Source: Coleophoma eucalyptorum (lineage: Eukaryota; Ascomycota; Leotiomycetes; Helotiales; Dermateaceae). Taken from it: a stretch of 64,000 nucleotides of DNA. The notes under the pieces were generated by a model. That model ran no database searches. It was not told the origin of the DNA and saw only the letters and a list, made by a program, of their open reading frames with translations. The first letter of the stretch is position 1. Every line of letters starts with the position of its first letter. Positions 23,428 to 36,669 of this stretch are shown piece after piece. The translations under genes and the position numbers were made by a program. Where the stretch lies: positions 186,001 through 250,000 of the forward strand of contig JALRME010000020.1 of the NCBI GenBank assembly GCA_026120035.1, given 5' to 3'.

Positions 23428-24215
23428 CTGACTGCAATTGAGGGCTAAATCTTGTTGAACGTTGAATTTGCAAAATAAGCATAGGTAACATAAGGTATAT
23501 CAAAATCAAATCAAATAAAACTCTGTTAGTGAACAGTATTTAGGTAAGTTAGCATTGCCTTTCGCTCAATCAATATTTATTGTGCCCAGGAATTTCAGTT
23601 CAGAACATAAATCACGAAATACAAGAAACGGCGGATTTACCAATACCCGTTATTCCCTACGAGTGCAGTTGTCCTTAGTAATGCTCAACACGTTTAAATC
23701 GAGGAAGCTCGATGCGCTCAATGGATATCAGGAAATCAACCGTCAAATTTATGAAGTGAAACAAAACAGCGTTGAAAGCTTGATGTCGTACGGATAAAGA
23801 GTGCAGGCGGATCCGCCGACTGTGGAATGGGATCCCACTCTTATACAAGCCTATCTGACCACTATCGGGGGCCAATCTTGTTTTGTTTGCGCGGGGCAAA
23901 GATCACTGCCGCATACTCACAAGACACAGCAGAAAGTTGTGGGGCAAAACTTGGAGTGTTACGTGTAATTATGACACGGAAAGCCCATAGCCTGTGGCAT
24001 TTTGGTTGCAACGAAGGTCATGTTTTGAATATGGGCATATAGACAAACGATATCCAGCCTAGAAGTCAGTAACTGGTAGGTAGAAAGTATCAACAGGTTC
24101 CTCCAAATGCACATTGAATTGGGAGATCAATAATTCGCACTCAATCGCCTCGAATTGTTTAGTTACTATATCTTCTTTCACAATGTACCGTTGCTCTTAC
24201 AGAGGGCAGCCTATC
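23428..24215. other. intergenic region
   Basis: A 788-bp stretch upstream of the oxidase and downstream of the permease, both on the minus strand. It must carry the oxidase promoter. The small frames at 23555-24042 look random. Confidence 0.5.
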
Positions 24216-25907
24216 TCAATACGTATACCTAAATCCTCTCTTCTCCTTGTCTGTGAGATCATCCAAGGAGGTCTCAGCTGTCATGTCGACATGAGTACCC
24301 TCGATCCCATCTCGCCTCTTGTTCTCCCACATCAAACCTAATGCATAGACAGCCAAGCTCACGATTGCAATAGCAATGCATGCCAAAATGGCATTATACC
24401 CCGTCTTGTACCCAGGAGCTTCAGTAGAAATGAAAAACTGAGGTGCAATAATGTTTCCCACGCAGTAAGCAAGAAACATCAATGCGTTCACTGTGATCTT
24501 TTTGGTGTGACCACTGACATTTGCCATAGGAAGGGAAATGACAGTTGGATATGGACCCCAGTAAAAGTAGAAGATATAGTAGCAGGCCAATAGACCTCCT
24601 TTGTTGGAATCCTTAGGAAGCTCTTTGATCAAAACGCAGCAAACTAAGGGAACCAAGCAACATATTCCAGCAAGAAGACATCTGCAATTTTTCATGTAGT
24701 AGGCCGGGATGGAGACCATCAATCCAGAGACTGTCATGAACACACCCGTAGGCATTCCGAGCAGAGTTGTTTCGAGTTTTCCGTAACCGAGTCCGGATAC
24801 AATTTGAGCTGCGAAGGTAACAAGGCCTCCGTTAGGAACATTGATGCATATCGAGAAGATGACAAGGGGCCACGTTTTCCAGTCTAGGAAGGCTTCCTTG
24901 ACTTGGTACCATTTAAATTCCTACTTTTATTCAGTAAATTTCGGGTAAACGAATATTATAGCACTCACCCTATTTTCGATTCCAGTCATATTCTCTTTGA
25001 TTCGGTCAATTGCAATAAACCGTTCTCGGTCATTGAGGAACCTTGCTTCAAGCGGAGAGCTGGGTAGATAGAAGAATAAGACAATACCCCAAAGGAAAGA
25101 TGCTGCACCAAGGATAATGAACAGCAGGCGCCAGTTTGCAACGCCTGCATTTGTTATGTGGCCGATTCCATAAGACACAATGCCTGTAAAGAGCTGATAT
25201 TGTGAGCGAGAATTGGTGAATAGAGAGAATGGAGGTTGACCTACAGAAGACAAGCCTGAGTACCATAATGTGACCCTGATAGGCTGTTCCTTCTTCGTGT
25301 ACCACATCACTGTCAGGATAGAACATGATGGGAAGAGTGGAGCCTCCAAAGCTCCCATGATGAATCTCAATACCATCAGCCCAGCTGCATTCTGAGCAGC
25401 GCCAAGAAGAAGAACAATGGCAGCCCATCCAATAACTGTACAAGAAAGAAAACGCCCAACAGGAAGTTTCTGAATCAACCAGTTCGCCGGAAACTCTGCC
25501 ACGAGATACCCGAAATAGAAGATCGATCCCACCCAGCTATACTGCTGGCCAACAAGGCCAGTGTCTGTTTTCATGCCATAGAGTGCTGCATTTGAGATAA
25601 CGATTTTCTTCACACGTTAGGGTTCCGCATCTATAATGTTCATTGTCCCACTTACATCTACAGCAGCGAGAATTGTTGCCACCCACAGCAGAATTGTGAT
25701 TCTAAGGTCAATCTTCCAAAGTACCTTTCTAGCTTCGGCGTCGGTGTAATCACTGTATTCTGCGGCATGCTCGACAAGATATGCCGCCGCTTCATCGAAG
25801 CGCGAACTAACTTCCCCAGCCAAGACCGAAGGGGTGTTGCTACTGTCTTCCTTGTTGGCGTATATTGTATTATCAGGAACTGTCTGCTTCTGATCAATTG
25901 CAGACAT
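24216..25907 (-). CDS. DAL5/TNA1-type anion:cation symporter (MFS)
   Basis: A 12-helix permease of the ACS family, which in fungi imports allantoate, nicotinate, dipeptides and other organic anions. Four exons (25907-25656, 25607-25241, 25183-24969, 24920-24216) give 512 aa. The cytosolic N-terminus ends in RKVLWKIDLRITILLWVATI, and the first splice restores the family motif D-K-x-x-I-S-N-A-A-L-Y-G-M at helix 1. Other family blocks are QYSWVGSIFYFGYLVAEFP, LRFIMGALEAPLFPSC, MWYTKKEQPIR and the late FLAYCVGNIIAPQFF. The start is the ATG at 25907 (MSAIDQKQ); the frame continues upstream only through non-ATG codons. It diverges from the 5-oxoprolinase gene across 925 bp, which suggests that it brings in a substrate for that enzyme or for the oxidase next door (inference). 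Confidence 0.9.
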
Positions 25908-26832
25908 AGTGAGCGACACTACTATCGGTGTAACGGATGATCGTGAAATTTGTCGGCAGGCGTGTCTATTTTACTTTGACGAGCAAGCTTTTATTGATAC
26001 ATAAAGGATGATTGGGGCATTCAAGATGGGGAAGCGTAGCGTAGGGAGAACAAGAGCTCTACGGCTTAGCCTTATGATGTTGTTATTTCAGTAAAGCTTC
26101 TAGAGTACTTGGTAGAACCCAAATATGTGCGCTCGAGTTCAAAATATGGACTAAAAGAACCAGGCCTAGAGGCCGGGTGCTGGTAAAGAATTTAGAGTCC
26201 TCAACCATACTCATTATTCGATTCCGACACTCGCATATTCCAATGTTGGCGGCTTAAAGCGGAGCAGCAAGGGCCAAAAGATAGGCACATCAGAGATAGC
26301 GGACAGGGCAAGTCGATCCGCCGGTGATCAGTTGGTACTCGTATCAAAAGCCCAGGTTATTATAAGCAAGGGCCACGAAGAACAAGGCATTGGATCAATA
26401 TCCCCCACTTTGACTTATCGCCCGTTGACGACTCCTCGGTTGCTGCCCGAGAAATGGGCTTCATTCAAATCGAGTCCTGAGCAACAAGGTTAGCACAGTC
26501 ACCAATTATTGGCCCAGCCACTCAAAATAAGTTTACGGCTCTTTGCACTTTCCTGCATGAAAGGCAGACACTCTGTAGTTGGATGATGGTTGGTACGCCG
26601 GTGACTGCTAGCTAACAGTCAGGGCTGACATCCTAGCGGGGAACATCCTGATCTCGTGTCTGATGAAAAACAGATCTAACAAGTGTTTCCCCGGACTGAA
26701 AAGATTAGACCGAGTATATTTCATTTAGCTTATCTACAAGAATTCTTTAAAAATAAGATATTTTGCTCGAATAGAAAGGCCTTTGTAGAAGAAGAAAATT
26801 CGTTCTTCGTTGGTAACATCATCAATATCGGA
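25908..26832. other. divergent promoter region with repeated CGCCGGTGA
   Basis: A 925-bp spacer between the permease and the 5-oxoprolinase genes. It contains two exact copies of CGCCGGTGA (26319-26327 and 26596-26604), each within about 10 bp of a TTGGTAC (near 26331 and 26590). CGG-bearing repeats of this kind suit a Zn2Cys6 regulator. I see no gene. Confidence 0.45.
26319..26604. promoter_or_regulatory. paired CGCCGGTGA / TTGGTAC motifs, candidate regulator sites
   Basis: CGCCGGTGA occurs at 26319-26327 and 26596-26604. TTGGTAC lies just after the first and just before the second. A bidirectional element controlling permease and 5-oxoprolinase is inferred; the likely binder would be the Zn2Cys6 factor at 31.4 kb. 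Confidence 0.3.
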
Positions 26833-29800
26833 ATGGCGGGTAGCAGAGGCATCAAGATTGCTATTGGTAAATCTTCTGTTTATTCTTTCAAGTGTACCGA
26901 TTATTAATAGACTTGGTAACAGATAGAGGTGGTACATTTACAGATGTTCTTGGAATCATTCCTGGACAGCCAGACTTCGTCTTCAAGCTGCTCTCGGTGG
27001 ACCCATCTAATTATGCAGATGCCACTATTGAGGGCATTCGTCGCGTTTTATGCCATGCTCAGGGTGTAGAGATACCTCGCGGTGTGCCATTAGACACCTG
27101 TGATGTCGAGGTTATCCGTATGGGTACGACAGTTGCAACCAATGCGTTATTGGAACGGAAAGGTAGCAAATGTGCACTACTGATCACAAAAGGCTTTGAA
27201 GACTTGATGGCAATTGGTAATCAGTCCCGGCCACACCTTTTTGATCTCAATATCCGAAAGCCTGGAGTGCTGTATGAGAAAGTAATTGGAGTTGATGAGC
27301 GAGTCACACTTGAAGCTTACTCTGAAGATCCGGCACAGAGCAGCTGCCATGAAAAAGTTAACAACTTGGATCTCACAACCGGCGTCACGGGAGAAACAAT
27401 AAGGATTCTTACGCCTTTAGATGTGGAGAAAGTCACGCGAGACCTCACTGCATTGTACTCCGAGGGGTTCCGCAGTATCGCAGTATGCTTGGCTCATGGA
27501 TATAACTATCAAGGTAAGTGAAATCTGAAAGCTCGACAAAGTAGAAACTTATCAGAGTAATAGATCATGAAAAGAAAATTGGCCAGATAGCTACCGAGAT
27601 TGGCTTTGAGAATATTTCATTGTCCAGTGCATTACTTCCCATGATCAAACTTGTTCCAAGAGGTCACTCTACCACAGCTGATGCATATCTCACACCAGAG
27701 ACAAAGAAATACGTTAATACCTTTATAAAAGGCTTCACGCCCGGATTTGAGCAATACACTCGCTGCGAGTTTATGCAATCTGATGGCGGACTTGTCAGCT
27801 ATGACAAATTCAATGGTTTGCGAGCAATCCTGTCAGGGCCGGCTGGAGGTGTCGTTGGATATGCTCGAACCAGTTTTGATTCATCAGAAGGAACCCCAGT
27901 CATTGGTTTCGATATGGGAGGGACATCCACTGATGTTTCTAGATTTGGTGGGCAATATGAGCACATCTTCGAGAGCGTGACAGCAGGAGTTCACATCAAC
28001 TGTGCACAATTAGATATCAACACTGTGGCTGCGGGAGGTGGCTCGATGCTATTTTTTAGGAATGGGCTCTTCGTTGTAGGACCGGAGTCGGCTGGTGCTC
28101 ACCCCGGTCCTGCTTGCTACAGGAAAGGAGGTCCCTTGACGATTACCGATGCGAATCTCCTGTTGGGTCGTTTACGTCCAGAACACTTTCCGAAGATATT
28201 TGGTCCTAATGAGGATCAAGCACTAGGTATTGAAGTGACACGAGAAGCTTTTAACCAGCTTGCAAAGGAAATCAATGCTGAAGTAGGACCTGGTCGAGAA
28301 CTGACTGTCGAAGCTATTGCACTCGGATTCTTAGAAGTCGCAAATCTCAACATGGCCAAGCCAATTCGAACCTTGACAGAGTCTCGAGGCTTTGATGTAA
28401 CAGCACATAATCTAGCCAGTTTCGGTGGAGCTGGTGGTCAACATGCCTGCGATATCGCCAAAGGCTTGCAAATTAAGAAAGTGATAATACATCGCTACTC
28501 ATCGATTCTATCTGCGTATGGTATGGCGTTGGCAGATCTCGTCAGTGAGGCGCAAATACCATGCGCGAAAGATTACCAGTCATCCAACATGTCAGAATTC
28601 GCTCGAGGTATAGATTCGCTCAAAGAGCAGGTGAAGAAAGAACTCAATGCACAAGGTGTTCCCGACTCGAATATCGAATATCAGTCGTATTTGAACATGC
28701 GTTATCAAGGTTCGGACAGCCAGTTGATGATCAAAACACCAGATGATAGCGATGATTACCTCTCTGGCTTTCTTGAGACGCATCAGCGAGAATTTAGTTT
28801 CACAAACGAGGATCGGAAAGTAGTCGTTGATGATATTCGAGTGCGTGGTGTGGGAAGCAGCAACAAGATCAATGAAACCTCTCCATTCAAGGACCTTCAA
28901 AGCGTTGTGAAGGATGAGACTACACTTCAAGCTCCAGAATCTACTCAAAATGTTTACTTTTCAGACGGTTGGCAGGAAACACCAGTCCATCTCCTAGGTC
29001 AATTGAAGACAGGAGATTCCATTTCCGGACCTGCAATGATCATTGACAACACGCAAACGATTGTTGTCATTCCCGGTGCTATTGCAACGATTCTCCCTCG
29101 CCATGTTATCATTGTCCTGGAGACTACAAGCAAAAAATTCGTTGATGCACAGGAATTTGATCCCATACAGTTGTCGGTTTTTGGAAACCGTTTTATGTCC
29201 ATTGCTGAAGACATGGGCCGCACGTTGCAAAAGATCAGTGTCAGTACCAATGTCAAGGAGAGACTTGACTTTTCATGCGCCCTGTTTGATTCTGATGGTG
29301 GGTTGACGGCCAATGCCCCGCATGTACCTGTTCACTTGGGAAGCATGTCTCGTGCCGTCAAGATCGCAATTAAGCATTGGGAAGGAAATCTCAAACCCGG
29401 CGATGTTGTTGCTACAAACCATCCTGTAGCTGGTGGAACTCACCTTCCAGACATCACGTTAATTTCTCCCGTATTCGATCAAGAGTCAATTCTATTCTGG
29501 GTCGCAGCTCGGGCTCATCACGCTGAAATTGGTGGAATCGCAGCAGGCTCGATGCCTTCGGATTCCACCGAGCTTTTCCAAGAAGGCGTGGCCTTTGAGC
29601 AATGGAAGCTCGTCTCGGAAGGAAAATTCGATGATGCGGTAAGTAGCCTCATACTTTTATGAAATCCATCAGCTGACAAGTATTTAGGGTGTTCAGCATC
29701 ATTTCATTGATGTCCCCGGCTCGTATCCTGGTTGCAGTCCCTCCCGCTGTGTCCGGGACAACATCGCAGATCTTAAAGCTCAAATCGCAGCAAATCAGTT

Positions 29801-31056
29801 GGGAATTTCTCTTGTAAAGAGTCTATTTGTTGAATATGGCCGAGACACAGTACTATTCTATATGCGTGCAGTCAAAAAGACCGCCGAACTTGCGGTCCGT
29901 AAACTCCTCAGAGAGACTGCTGAGAAATACGCTGGACAGCTTCCTCTGGTTGCCGTTGATTATATGGATGACGGCACCCCTTTGAAGCTCACTGTCACGA
30001 TTGATGCTGAGAAAGGCGAGGCACTGTTCGATTGGACTGGTACCGGTTTAGAAACGTTCAACTGCTTGAATGCGCCGATTGCTATTACACATTCCGCTAT
30101 CTTGTATTCCCTTCGGTGTATGATTAATGTCGATATACCTATGAATGAAGGTATGTTGCACCAGCCTTTACATGGAAAAATTACTGACATAAATACTAGG
30201 GTGTATGGTTCCAATCACGGTTCACGTCCCCGAGGGAACAATCCTTAATCCCTCACCTACGGCAGCCGTCTGTGCTGGTAATGGATGTACATCGCAACGA
30301 ATTACAGACGTCGTTCTCAAAGCTTTTAGCTCATGTGCTGCCAGTTATGGTTGTATGAACATCCTATCTTTTGGCATCGGTGGACTTGACAAGAGCGGAA
30401 AACTGATACCTGGATTTGGATATGGTGAGACTATTGGAGGTGGGTCTGGAGCAGGACCAGGCTGGCATGGGTTCAGCGGTACTCAAGCACATATGACAAA
30501 CACAAAAATCACTGATCCTGAGATTATGGAAAAGAGGGTAGGTTCAGGGACTCACAGGCCCAGCTGCTATTCGAGTAGTTGCTAACAATCTTAGTACCCC
30601 GTTATTCTTCGACGATTCGAGTTCCGCCCCGATTCAGGTGGCAAAGGTCAATGGCGAGGTGGAAATGGATTAATACGCGAATTCGAGTATAGCATTCCAT
30701 GTCACGCCTCAGTATTAACTCAGAGACGAGTGTACAGTCCTTACGGAATGCTAGGTGGGGGTGAAGGGCAGCGCGGAGAGAATCGACTAGGTAGAAAAAT
30801 GAAGGACGGATTATTAAGGTGGGTCAATGTTGGAGGTACAAAGGAGATCAACCTCAACGCAGGAGATCGGATCGCAATACATACACCAGGTGGTGGAGGA
30901 TATGGAAAAGTAAGCAACGGGAGTAGTGAGATCGTGAATGGTTTCACTTCTGCTGCTGCCGAAGAAAAAGAGTCAATGAAGGATTTCAGGGAACCTTTAA
31001 CTCGTGCGAATGGGAGCGTAAGTAATCGGGCTAACATGTCAGCTACATCTTTCTAA
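26833..31056 (+). CDS. ATP-dependent 5-oxoprolinase (fused hydantoinase A/B type)
   Basis: A cytosolic enzyme that opens 5-oxo-L-proline (pyroglutamate) to L-glutamate with ATP. Six exons (26833-26866, 26923-27513, 27564-29638, 29688-30150, 30200-30537, 30595-31056) give 1,320 aa, slightly longer than the usual ~1,280. The N-terminal HyuA half starts [13 protein letters not shown], the phosphate-binding loop restored only by the first splice. Further blocks are [43 protein letters not shown] and the zinc/ATP region [19 protein letters not shown]. The HyuB half carries [52 protein letters not shown] and the end signature TPGGGGYG. A Ser/Glu tail follows. The start at 26833 ([11 protein letters not shown]) is the only one compatible with the first donor. 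OXP1/OPLAH homology is clear; action on a related lactam or hydantoin is possible. Confidence 0.93.
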
Positions 31057-31441
31057 ATCTCCGATGATAGTAAATGAATAAAGGACAACATAAAGTAATA
31101 TCACAGTATGAGTCCAAGTTGAAGTGTGAAACCGTAAATGGAGAATGAGTACCACGACTCTTGTCTTCATAAATATTTCTCTTTTAGCTACCTTAAGTAA
31201 ACTCATACCAATATTCAACCTTTGACAAGACTAAGAGACTTTGCTGTGAACTGTAAGCAATAGTACCAGGAGTGAATCGCAAAGGTTTTTGATGTGGATC
31301 CGTAAGAACCTTTTAGGGTTAGCGTATTGTCACATGGGGATCCGGTATCTTATCTCTCTCAAGGTATGGAAAGTACGGGGTAAAGATATAAACATATTTC
31401 AAGAGTGGAGTTTTGGCTCGAGGACTTGGTAACAGTCTATC
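31057..31441. other. intergenic spacer
   Basis: 385 bp between the 5-oxoprolinase stop and the Zn2Cys6 start, both on the plus strand. I see only 3' and 5' flanking sequence. Confidence 0.5.
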
Positions 31442-33377
31442 ATGGCCGATCCCCCACGCTCCCAACGTATCGTACGAAATCGATCTGGATGCTGGGCTTG
31501 TAAAAGTGAGTCTCTCATTGTTCTTATCTCGGTAACGCTAACAGTGCCATCAATAGCCAGGAGGAGGAAGTGCTCTGGTAGGTCGTCATGGCTGCTGTCC
31601 AAGGTTAAAACTAATTGTACCTAGAAGGTAAGCCTGCCTGTGAGCACTGTAATAAGAAGGGCTTGAAATGTGAATATGGCATACGCTTAATGTGGGAAGA
31701 TGCCGCCAAGGAGGCTGGGATTGCATTTGGAAGAACTGGGATGCGGAATCGATTCAAGAATAATGGTACACAAGACAATACCGGATCTCCTGTTGGTCTA
31801 TCATTAATCCATTACTGATGAATTCCTAGACGAAAAAGATGATCAATCGAAAGAGCACTATTTATTGCCAGTCAGCACTTATAGCAAGAAGCTGTTTCTG
31901 AATACCACCTATGCCGATATTTATCGTTTCTGTAACGAGTACCACGTGGACAACAAAGATGATGAGGAACAAAATATTCCATTAGAACCAGGTAGTAACG
32001 AAGGGAGTGGTTTTAATCGCCCTAGGCGGCGTGCACAAGGTTTAGGTGTTCAGCTGAGAATTCTCCCCGACATGGACAACTACGCTTCCACCATATTTCA
32101 GTACTGTAAAGGCGACCTACATTGAATTGATACCATGTTAGAATTCTGCTAATATATATCTAGACGTTAAGGTGGTATGCCGCAATAAAGTCCTTGTTGA
32201 CGGGGCGCAAAATCCTTTCCGACATCTTATCTTACCTCTGTGCATGTCCTCCAAGACGCTCCTCCATTCCGTCCTCGCTGTGGCTGCGAATGACCTGAGG
32301 AATCAAAGAGATGGTTGTAATAATGCATACAACAACTACCAGTTTCTTTTTTACAAATCAAAATCTCTCAGAGCGCTACAGAGAACGTTCAATGACCATG
32401 CTGGTCATTCCCGTACCACGGATGTAAAAGAACGGGATAGCGTGCTTCTAACCGTGCTCATGCACTGTTACCTCGAGATCGCCAGTGGTAGCAGGCAGGA
32501 ATGGATGACACATCTTAACGGTGCTTTGTCCATTATTCAATTCTATCAAGAGCAAACTCAAATGACTGCCGAGGCGTTATTCAGCTCATCGACACTAAAG
32601 TTCGTGCGCGAGTACTTTTCCCTGCGGGATACTTTCTCAGCAACAGCCCTGGACCAAGAAAGGTACTTTGCAAAAGGGAGCTGGGCACTCCAACTCCCCA
32701 TCTGTACCGATATTGAAGCAGACCGGGAGGCTACGCGTATTTACATCGACATTGGCCTCTCGCAGGAACTCATTGACATCATATCTGCAACGACGCAGCT
32801 CGCCAGAACCAAATACAGCACTCGTCGAAATGGAACCTGCACGCCTGGCGACGAGTCTTCCTTTCGAGAGGCAGCCGCAAACCTGGAGGCTCGCATTATT
32901 AACCTCCAACAATGGTGCGAGGAGCCCGATCCCGATCATCTCATCTATCTCAATGCTGCTGCCTTTAGAGATGCGGCACACATCTACCTGCGACATGCGG
33001 GCTTTGACGAGGCTTCATGCCTTTCCTCTATTCAGGAACTGCTCGTACCAAATCTGCTTTATTTACTTGAACGCATCCATTTCAAGCAAGGTAGCTCATT
33101 AGGCATGTTACCTTATCCAATGTGGGCACTATTCATTACATCTTGTGTGGTTATGGAAGAGAAACGGGCTATTGTATTAAACTATTTTGCGGAACTGAAG
33201 AAATGTCGACCGATAAGCAATGTCCCAATAACAATGGATGCAATTGAGGCCATTTGGAAGATGAGAGACCTGGCTACTGGCCAAAGAGGAAGAGCTGGGT
33301 GTTCTGGGGCGCTAAGGGTAGCCTTTGAATGGGAGGAAGCAATGGTACGGTTGGGCTGGAGAATGGCATTGACGTAG
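31442..33377 (+). CDS. Zn2Cys6 transcription factor with fungal_trans_2-like region
   Basis: A probable pathway-specific regulator. The zinc cluster is assembled from three exons. The start MADPPRSQRIVRNRSGCWAC is followed, across a 51-nt intron, by TRRRKCS, and across a 47-nt intron by EGKPACEHCNKKGLKCEYG. The resulting spacing is C-x2-C-x6-C-x6-C-x2-C-x6-C, canonical for the GAL4 class. Two further introns (near 31766-31829 and 32106-32163) lead to the main exon, which reads FRHLILPLCMSSKTLLHSVL and LAVAANDLRNQ, the beginning of the acidic-domain regulator family related to ARG81/UGA3. The rest is helical to the stop at 33375-33377. It lies between the 5-oxoprolinase and dehydratase genes, so it is the natural candidate to control the 22-46 kb block (inference). 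No target or inducer can be read from the sequence. Confidence 0.86.
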
Positions 33378-34244
33378 TAAGGTTTCAGAGATTGCTGTTC
33401 TGGAGCCTCGCAATATCAAGCAAATTATCGAGCTAATATTCAAGTGTTGTATATCCCCATACCTGGACAGCTGGAAATATATTGCCGGCACGAGAAACAT
33501 ATGTGGAACGAAAATCAAGTGATGTCCCGTCATCCCATCTTTGCTCCAGCCATGCTAATATTCTGTACAGGTAGAAATTATTTGAGCAATTTTCCGGATA
33601 AAATTCTACTTTCAGATACACTTCGATCGGCAGTTATTTGCTATTTCAATACCCACGGCGATATACGTAATTGGGACTTCGGCAGATCCAACGGAGAATG
33701 TCTTGGGAGTTACAGTCTCCGCCCGGCAAAGATGGCCTGGTAGTTAATGATGACATGAGGAAATTACAGTGGATGCGGTAGTAATGATAGCGCCTGTCAA
33801 GATCTACTTCATTGGGAAAGAACTGAGTTGAAGCATCCTGAGAAATTCTGGTGCTCATTATCTTCTACTCAACGACTAGCCTACTAATGAGAACCCTTCG
33901 CATTGATAGATACAAGGGTTGAACGATGGCCTTGTCTAAGAAGATATCGTGCCAATCTCTAAACACTTTGTGACAGGCGTCGTCACAAACCAGCCGTTAA
34001 CGCTCACTTTTCGGTCTGGGGCGTAACGTTTCTCCAGACTTTCAAGCATTCTTTGAAGTTGCGGATTTGTCTCCCCCGCTTCGCATGATTAATCGTGGGG
34101 TTCGGTCCAGTGCTTAGCCGGCCGCTCCAGTGACCTGAGGCCGCAGCCAAGTGGTGGGGGTAGTCTGGATATATATGACGATTCTTTTCTTTGATTTTCC
34201 ATAGAAACTATCTTCTACAATCGTGCCTAGTTGTGTTCTTAATC
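33378..34244. other. intergenic and promoter region of the dehydratase
   Basis: 867 bp without a supportable gene. A TATATATG at 34170-34177 lies 68 bp before the dehydratase ATG, and a CCGGCCG palindrome sits at about 34117-34125. Confidence 0.45.
34170..34177 (+). promoter_or_regulatory. TATA-like box of the dehydratase gene
   Basis: TATATATG lies 68 bp upstream of the ATG at 34245, at a plausible distance for a fungal core promoter. It is supported by position only. Confidence 0.35.
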
Positions 34245-35534
34245 ATGCCAAAAATTGCTGCTATAGAATATTTCCGAGTGCCACCAAGATGGCTGTTCGT
34301 CAAGATTACGGATGAGGAGGGGAAAGTTGGGTGGGGCGAAGCCTCCTTGGAGGGACATACTCAAGCAGTGGAAGGTTGCCTCGATGCTTATGCGGAAAGA
34401 TATACTGGAATGGAAGCTGAGTATGACAGAATTCCTTACTTCTTATCTAGTAAACATCTGACTACAATTAGTGATATTGAACACATTTGGCAAATGTCAT
34501 GGCGATTGGGATTTTACCGAGGTGGTCCGGTCTTCATGAGCGCTTTGGCTGGGATTGATATTGCACTCTGGGATCTGAAAGGTTTTTTACCATCTTTTAA
34601 ACTTTGGACTTCTGTCTAACGGTATGTAGCAAGAAGATTGGGAGTGCCAATATATCAGCTACTGGGTGGGAAAGTAAGAGATAAGATCAAGGTTTATGCT
34701 TGGATTGGAGGTGATCGTCCAAACGATGTGGCTGGCCAAGCGTGCGTCAAACTACACTGTCATTGTACATGTCTGACATGAAGCAGAGAAGCACGAAAGT
34801 CCCAAGGCTTCACGGCGATCAAAATGAATGGGACTGAAGATCTCGGTTGGTTCGACTCGCCCTCAGCACTTGATGACTGCGTCGAGCGGCTCAAAGCTGT
34901 GAAGGCACTTGGTATGGATGCCGGTGTTGACTTCCACGGCCGAGTCCACAAGCCGATGGCAAAACAACTTGCCAAAGCACTTGAGCCATATCACCCAATG
35001 TTTATTGAAGAACCACTCCTGTCTGAGCATCTCGATGGCATTAAAGCGCTATCTCAGCAGACTAGCACACCCATTGCACTTGGTGAGCGGCTGTACAGCC
35101 GGTGGGATTTCAAGCCCTTTCTCGAAGCAGGATGTGTGGATATCATCCAGCCAGACATAAGCCATTGTGGTGGCATTTCGGAGATGCGCCGCATCGCTGC
35201 CATGGCCGAAACATATGATGTAGCTCTGGCTCCGCATTGTCCTCTAGGTCCCATCGCTCTAGCGGCCAACATTCAAGTAGACGCTGTAAGTGCAAACTTT
35301 GCGATTCAAGAGATGAGCCTTGGTATACATTACAACGTTGGTGGACAAGACCTAACCAGCTACACTCATAATCCTGAGGTATGGAACGTTCAAGGCGGAT
35401 ACCTCGAACTGTTGAAGGGACCTGGCCTCGGTATCGAAATTGATGAAGAGCAAGTGAGAAAGTTTTCGGTCGATGCGAAGGCTTGGGTAAGTCCTGGCTT
35501 CATTGGTCCCGGAGGAGAAGTTCGAGAGTGGTAA
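34245..35534 (+). CDS. D-galactonate dehydratase-like enolase-superfamily enzyme
   Basis: A mandelate-racemase subgroup dehydratase that would convert a sugar acid such as D-galactonate to its 2-keto-3-deoxy product with Mg2+. Three exons (34245-34581, 34630-34741, 34787-35534) give 398 aa, against 382 in E. coli DgoD, which it resembles along its whole length. The capping domain starts [15 protein letters not shown] and contains [20 protein letters not shown]. The barrel has [32 protein letters not shown] (metal Asp and catalytic His of FHGR), MFIEEPLL (metal Glu), [13 protein letters not shown] (metal Glu), [12 protein letters not shown] and [15 protein letters not shown] (catalytic His). 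All metal and base residues are present. The first intron uses a GTTTTT donor but splices in phase. The fungal L-galactonate dehydratase of pectin breakdown is a different branch, so D-galactonate or a near relative is the better guess. Confidence 0.9.
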
Positions 35535-36669
35535 GGTGTTCGTGCACGTCTTTACATGTATAGTGCCCAATTCATTTATCAAAAAACTAAATCGCAACCC
35601 ACGATGAAAGTTTACCGCAGATAAACGACCACTGGTAAAACCACCCGCGCTTAGCTTGCTCGGCCATCCTCCCGAACACTCTAAGAATGTGTGCCAGTTA
35701 TTAACCATTCGAGAAAAGAGATTACCCTTACATACCTACGTACCATAAAAAATAGATTGCGGTACGTACGATGTGCAACATAATTCTTGTACCCAAGCCT
35801 CGTAGCAGCTCGTTGTTATGATAGTACAGTTCTATTATGCCTGAGCCCCTCCCCTTGCTTTGACTTCGCTATTTATAGCTTTTGACATCCACAGGCATGA
35901 GCGAGTAAATATCTGGGCATATGCCAAAGATCAACACCTTTTCTAAGTCTTGATCTCATTCTTGGTATGTTTTAGTTTTCAACGTTGAGATGTCGAAAAT
36001 AAACAGGAGATGGTCTTGTTATGATTTTAATATGATGATGGTATTTGCTGTGTTTTCCACCTCGTGAAACTTCCCCTCCGATAAGTGATATCGGTAATGT
36101 CTAGCTAGGTTCTTTCGGTACTATAATTATTAATAGCCAATATCAAGCCTCTTATTAACTAAAACAACCTCCGCATCTGCTGTAACGCTCCAGTTGTGAC
36201 CAACCAGTAGGAGACAATTTTCAGGAACAAGGGAGTAAAAGCATGATACTATCCCAAAGTAAACTTTGTATCTGCTCATGGTTTTCCTATCGATCTTTTG
36301 TGTACCGCAAGTAAGGTCGAAAAGATGTTCAATTTATCCCTTGACTATGGATATTAACAATACGTTTGCGGGTTTGCTAACGTCATAAACTAAGTACCGA
36401 GGTGTGTATGCCGAGCTGCATTATAAACTCACTACCGGAGGAGTCCCTACTCGCTATAGGTACCCACGGAATGGCAGTTACTACATCAAAGCTTGGCAAA
36501 AACTATGCTGAGCCATGGGCGTCTTGCAATTACTTAACTGGGATCTAAGCTTTCTAGATTCACCAATTTGCAAACAGAATACAGAAATATTTCTAATACT
36601 GCCTACCCATTTCCCAGCAATACCAAGCACTTCGTTGGAAGCTATGATGCCGCCGTGCTCTGCTTTTGA
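35535..36669. other. AT-rich convergent spacer
   Basis: About 1.1 kb between the dehydratase and the broken permease gene, which converge here. It is AT-rich with short A/T tracts. I see no gene or repeat. Confidence 0.5.
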
